Source of the DNA: Gordonia neofelifaecis NRRL B-59395
GTDB lineage: Bacteria; Actinomycetota; Actinomycetes; Mycobacteriales; Mycobacteriaceae
Reading direction: 5' to 3'
Assembly: GCF_000192435.1 (NCBI RefSeq)
Contig: NZ_AEUD01000012.1
Location: 62,001 to 126,000, forward strand
Length of the DNA: 64,000 nucleotides
In this document: positions 61,031 to 64,000 of the stretch, piece after piece
Layout: each line of letters starts with the position of its first letter
Position numbering within the stretch: the first letter of the stretch is position 1
The notes under the pieces: model-generated
Told to the model about the DNA's origin: nothing
Databases searched by the model: none
What the model saw: only the letters and a program-made list of their open reading frames with translations
Made by a program: the position numbers and the translations under genes

Positions 61031-62017
61031 GTGAAGAAGGTGATCGGGGCCGTCGTTCTGGTGGTCGCCATAGCGCTCGCGTTCGTCGCGTCCATCGCGA
61101 TCGGCACCCGCGACGTGCCTCCCGCCGACGTGTTCAACGCACTGGTGCACGCGTCGGCGTCGACTGACGATCTCTCGGTACTCGTGCACAGCAGACTCAT
61201 CCGCACGGTGCTGGGTCTGGTCGTCGGACTGGCCATCGGTGCCGCAGGCGCCCTCGCCCAGGGCCACACCCGCAACCCCCTCGCCGACCCCGGACTCCTC
61301 GGCATCAACGCGGGCGCCGCATGCGCGGTCGTGACCGGCGTCTTCGTGTTCGGCGCGTCCGGGCCGCTGGTCAACACCGTCCTGGCGCTCGTCGGCGCCC
61401 TCATCGCGGCGGCCGCAGTCTTCGGCCTGTCGACGATCACCGGATCATCGCCGCTCACCCTCGTCCTCGCAGGCACCGGCCTCAGCGCCGCACTGACCGC
61501 GATCTCGTCCGCCCTCGTCCTCAGCGACGGCGCCACGCTCGACACCTGGCGGTTCTGGAACGTCGGCGCCGTCGCGGGCCGCGACGCCGACGTCCTCTGG
61601 ACCACCCTGCCGTTCATCGTGGTGGGCCTGATCCTCGCGTTCGCGGGCGGCTGGTTCCTGAATCTGCTGAGCCTCGGCGACGATATGGCGACCGCACTCG
61701 GCGGGCGCGTCGGCCTGATCCGCGCCACCGGGATCATCAGCATCGCACTGCTGGCGGGCGCGGCGACCGCGGCCTGCGGCCCGATCGTCTTCCTCGGTCT
61801 GGTGGTGCCGCACATCGCGCGCGCGGTCACCGGGCCCGACTACCGCTGGATCGTCCCGTATTCGGCGCTCGCCGGCGCCCTGTTGATCCTGGTGTGCGAC
61901 ATCATCGGCCGGGTGATCGCTCGGCCCGGCGAAGCCCAGGTCAGCGTGGTCCTCGCCCTGATCGGCGGCCCGGTGCTGATGATCATGGTCCGACGTAGGA
62001 GGCTCCCGACCGTATGA
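61031..62017 (+). CDS. FecCD-type iron-siderophore ABC permease, first subunit
   Basis: 328 aa from GTG 61031. About nine hydrophobic helices; FecCD signatures RLIRTVLGLVVGLAIGAAGA, QGHTRNPLADPGLLGINAGA and GPIVFLGLVVPHIAR. Forms the membrane channel for ferric siderophore with the next gene. The start touches the iron box, so the mRNA is probably leaderless. Its stop overlaps the next gene by 4 nt (ATGA). Confidence 0.9.
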   Translation: MKKVIGAVVLVVAIALAFVASIAIGTRDVPPADVFNALVHASASTDDLSVLVHSRLIRTVLGLVVGLAIGAAGALAQGHTRNPLADPGLLGINAGAACAVVTGVFVFGASGPLVNTVLALVGALIAAAAVFGLSTITGSSPLTLVLAGTGLSAALTAISSALVLSDGATLDTWRFWNVGAVAGRDADVLWTTLPFIVVGLILAFAGGWFLNLLSLGDDMATALGGRVGLIRATGIISIALLAGAATAACGPIVFLGLVVPHIARAVTGPDYRWIVPYSALAGALLILVCDIIGRVIARPGEAQVSVVLALIGGPVLMIMVRRRRLPTV

Positions 62018-63078
62018 CCGCCACCGTTCGTCCACCGACCACGGTCACCGTCGGACGCGCCAGTTGGGTCGTCCGCCCACGTCTGGCCGCCGCCTCGTCG
62101 GCGGTCGCCGTCCTCGTGATCGTCCTGATCCTCATCGGCCTGTCCGTCGGCTACACCACGCCCATCGACGTGGCCCGCATCCTCCTCGGCGGCGGCCGCG
62201 TCGCCGAGAACATCGTCATCTTCGACGACATGCTGCCCCGAGTCCTCACCGCGGCGCTCGCCGGCTTCGGCCTCGGTCTGGCCGGCTGTCTCACCCAGGT
62301 GATCACCCGGAATCCCCTCGCCACCCCCGACATGCTGGGCATCACCACCGGTGCGAGCGCGGGCGCCGTGCTGGCGCTGACGTCGACGAGCACCGGCTTC
62401 GGTGGATTGTTCGCCGGGCTCGGGGTGCCGCTGTCGGCGCTGATCGGCGGACTGGTGACCGCGGCGCTCATGTACGCGTTGGCGTGGAGCCGTGGACAGG
62501 TCGTCACCAGTACGCTGCGCCTGATCCTGATCGGCGTCGGCATGACGTGGATGATGCAGGCCGCCATCGGCTATCTGATGTCACGCGCCGATCTACACGA
62601 CGCCGCCAGCGCCCAGACGTGGATCGTCGGCTCGCTGGCCAACACCGGCTGGAGCTCGGTACCGGCGGTGACGGTCGCGGCGGTGATCGGCATCGGCTGG
62701 ACAGCGGTGATCGCCCGGCCGCTGACCATCAGCGGGCTGGGGCCGGACATCGCCCGAGGTCTCGGGGTCCGCCTCGGATTCGTCACGTACGGAACGCTGC
62801 TCGCAGCCGTCGTCGTCGCGTCACTGGCGGTGTCCGCAGCCGGGCCGATCGCCTTCGTCGGTCTCATCGCACCCCAGATCGCCCTGCGCATCGGACGCAC
62901 TGCGCAGCCGACGCCGGTGTTCTCCGGCCTCATCGGCGCATCGATCGTCCTCGCAGCCGACATCGCCTGTCGTTCGATGCTCCCCGGCGGACTCCCGGTC
63001 GGAGTGGTCACCGCGGCGATCGGCGGACCGTTCCTGGTCTTCCTGATCATCCGGACCGCACGACGGTCGTCGGTGTAG
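62014..63078 (+). CDS. FecCD-type iron-siderophore ABC permease, second subunit
   Basis: 354 aa, overlapping the first permease by 4 nt. LPRVLTAALAGFGLGLAGCL, TQVITRNPLATPDMLGITTG and GPIAFVGLIAPQIALRIGR. Completes a heterodimeric channel. The ATPase and binding protein expected for such a system do not follow: the next gene is purT on the other strand, so they must lie elsewhere. Confidence 0.9.
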   Translation: MTATVRPPTTVTVGRASWVVRPRLAAASSAVAVLVIVLILIGLSVGYTTPIDVARILLGGGRVAENIVIFDDMLPRVLTAALAGFGLGLAGCLTQVITRNPLATPDMLGITTGASAGAVLALTSTSTGFGGLFAGLGVPLSALIGGLVTAALMYALAWSRGQVVTSTLRLILIGVGMTWMMQAAIGYLMSRADLHDAASAQTWIVGSLANTGWSSVPAVTVAAVIGIGWTAVIARPLTISGLGPDIARGLGVRLGFVTYGTLLAAVVVASLAVSAAGPIAFVGLIAPQIALRIGRTAQPTPVFSGLIGASIVLAADIACRSMLPGGLPVGVVTAAIGGPFLVFLIIRTARRSSV

Positions 63079-63106
63079 CGATTGCGGTTCTCCGCTCCGC
63101 CGGTGC

Positions 63107-64000
63107 TCAGCCCTGTCCCGGACGCGGCGGCGGGGGTCCGGACGGCCGCGGGCCGCTCGGACCCACTGGACCCCGCGGTCCCGGCTGCATCATCGGACCG
63201 GGACGCTGCGGCGGTCCCGGCGGCATCGGCGGCCGAGGCATCGGCGGCGCCTCACGGCGCATCGGCTGCTCGGGCACCCGGATCGCCTGCGTGCCCGCCT
63301 CCATCATCTCGGTGTCCGCCTCGTCGGCCGGCGAGCCGGCCGACTGCGGCATCGGCTTGATCTCGGTCGGCGCCGCACTGTCGTCGTGGTCGGCTCGCAG
63401 CGGTGTCACCAGCCCGGCCGCACGACCGGCCTTCTCCCGTGCCGCTTCGACCGTCGGCGCGGTCGCCACGGCCACGCCCATGCGACGCCGCGCGAAGCTC
63501 TCCGGCTTGCCGAACAGCCGAAGGTCGACGTCGGGATCGGCGAGCGCCTCGGCGACTCCGGCGAACTTGATCCCGGTGTCCTCATGCCTGCCGTAGACGA
63601 CGGCGGAGGCACCGGGACCGCGGGAGGCGGTGTTGACCGGCAGTCCGAGAACGGCACGGGCGTGGAGCTCGAACTCCGACAGTCGCTGCGAGGCCATCGT
63701 CACCAGCCCGGTGTCGTGCGGCCGCGGGCTCACCTCGGAGAAGTACACCTCGTCGCCCTTGACGAACAGTTCCACGCCGAACACGCCGCGACCGCTCACC
63801 TCCGACCGCCCCGACCCCATCGCCGTGGCGATGCGGGCCGCGATCGAGCGCGCGACGTCGTACGCCGCCTGGCTCATCGGCTGCGGCTGCCAGCTCTCGA
63901 CGTAGTCGCCGTCCACCTGGCGGTGTCCGATCGGGTCGCAGAAGTAGGTGGCCAGCCGACCGGTGGCGGGATCGATGGCGCGGACGGTGAGAAGAGTGAT
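63107..64000 (-). CDS. purT: Formate-dependent GAR transformylase PurT, C-terminal part with Pro-rich tail
   Basis: The 3' part of the gene; the N-terminus lies beyond the right edge. ATP-grasp C-terminal blocks [68 protein letters not shown] and [20 protein letters not shown] identify PurT. The normal end is near [11 protein letters not shown]; here about 85 more residues follow, acidic then rich in Pro/Gly/Arg/Met ([14 protein letters not shown]). PurT formylates GAR using formate and ATP in purine synthesis. M. tuberculosis purT also neighbours the rhodanese-metZ pair. Confidence 0.9.
   Translation of the reverse strand: MTLLTVRAIDPATGRLATYFCDPIGHRQVDGDYVESWQPQPMSQAAYDVARSIAARIATAMGSGRSEVSGRGVFGVELFVKGDEVYFSEVSPRPHDTGLVTMASQRLSEFELHARAVLGLPVNTASRGPGASAVVYGRHEDTGIKFAGVAEALADPDVDLRLFGKPESFARRRMGVAVATAPTVEAAREKAGRAAGLVTPLRADHDDSAAPTEIKPMPQSAGSPADEADTEMMEAGTQAIRVPEQPMRREAPPMPRPPMPPGPPQRPGPMMQPGPRGPVGPSGPRPSGPPPPRPGQG

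Overview
The window is GC-rich chromosomal DNA from a mycolic-acid actinobacterium (order Mycobacteriales). It looks closest to Gordonia or a near relative. The evidence is gene content and order that recur in Mycobacterium tuberculosis: the MadR/DUF445/XRE/DUF2516 block, the KstR2 block for catabolism of the last two steroid rings, hpt-ftsH-folEPBK-DUF3180-DUF6779-DUF2520-panCD-coaX, tilS-metalloprotease-dacB-ppa, and metZ-rhodanese-purT. Candidate KstR2 and IdeR-type operators and a SAM-IV-type riboswitch fit the same clade. The genus is an inference, not a measurement. I saw no rRNA, tRNA, CRISPR array, transposase or phage gene.

Layout. 0-5 kb: regulators and the DUF445/DUF2516 block, then an ECF sigma factor beside a VOC gene broken by a 34-bp partial duplication. 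6-10.4 kb: MOSC protein, SnoaL-like protein, LysR, MFS exporter, rRNA-type methyltransferase. 10.9-18.2 kb: a steroid (HIP) catabolism cluster with kstR2, an aldehyde dehydrogenase, fadA6, ipdF, fadE30 and fadD3, and two KstR2 operators. 18.3-24.4 kb: acyl-CoA synthetase with divergent LuxR regulator, a secreted protein, DinB, lysS and a rhodanese-like gene. 24.6-27.5 kb: an orphan AbiEi/DUF559 gene flanked by two near-identical 41-nt palindromes, then a Tat-exported phosphoesterase. 27.5-32.4 kb: a TetR-linked fatty-acid beta-oxidation operon ending at a 60-bp tandem repeat.

32.6-43.8 kb is a long minus-strand housekeeping run: hpt, ftsH (frame broken between the ATPase and protease domains), folate genes folE/P/B/K, membrane proteins, pantothenate genes panC/panD and coaX, and a MaoC-like dehydratase. 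It is interrupted at 36.4 kb by a second repeat cluster. 44-46.6 kb holds three tandem paralogous secreted glycine-zipper proteins on the plus strand, between tilS and hpt. 46.6-50.7 kb: tilS, metalloprotease, dacB, ppa. 50.7-54.5 kb: a MarR-controlled EmrB/QacA exporter and a SufS-like gene behind a SAM-IV-type riboswitch. 54.6-58.7 kb: Pro-rich membrane protein, isochorismate synthase, metZ, rhodanese, membrane-anchored protein. 58.8-64 kb: fprA, a secreted protein, two FecCD-type permeases behind an iron box, and the 3' part of purT with an unusual Pro/Gly/Arg tail.

Themes: steroid and fatty-acid catabolism with local regulators; tightly coupled folate and CoA precursor operons; sulfur metabolism (riboswitch, SufS-like protein, MetZ, rhodanese); iron acquisition; and several structured repeats placed between genes.
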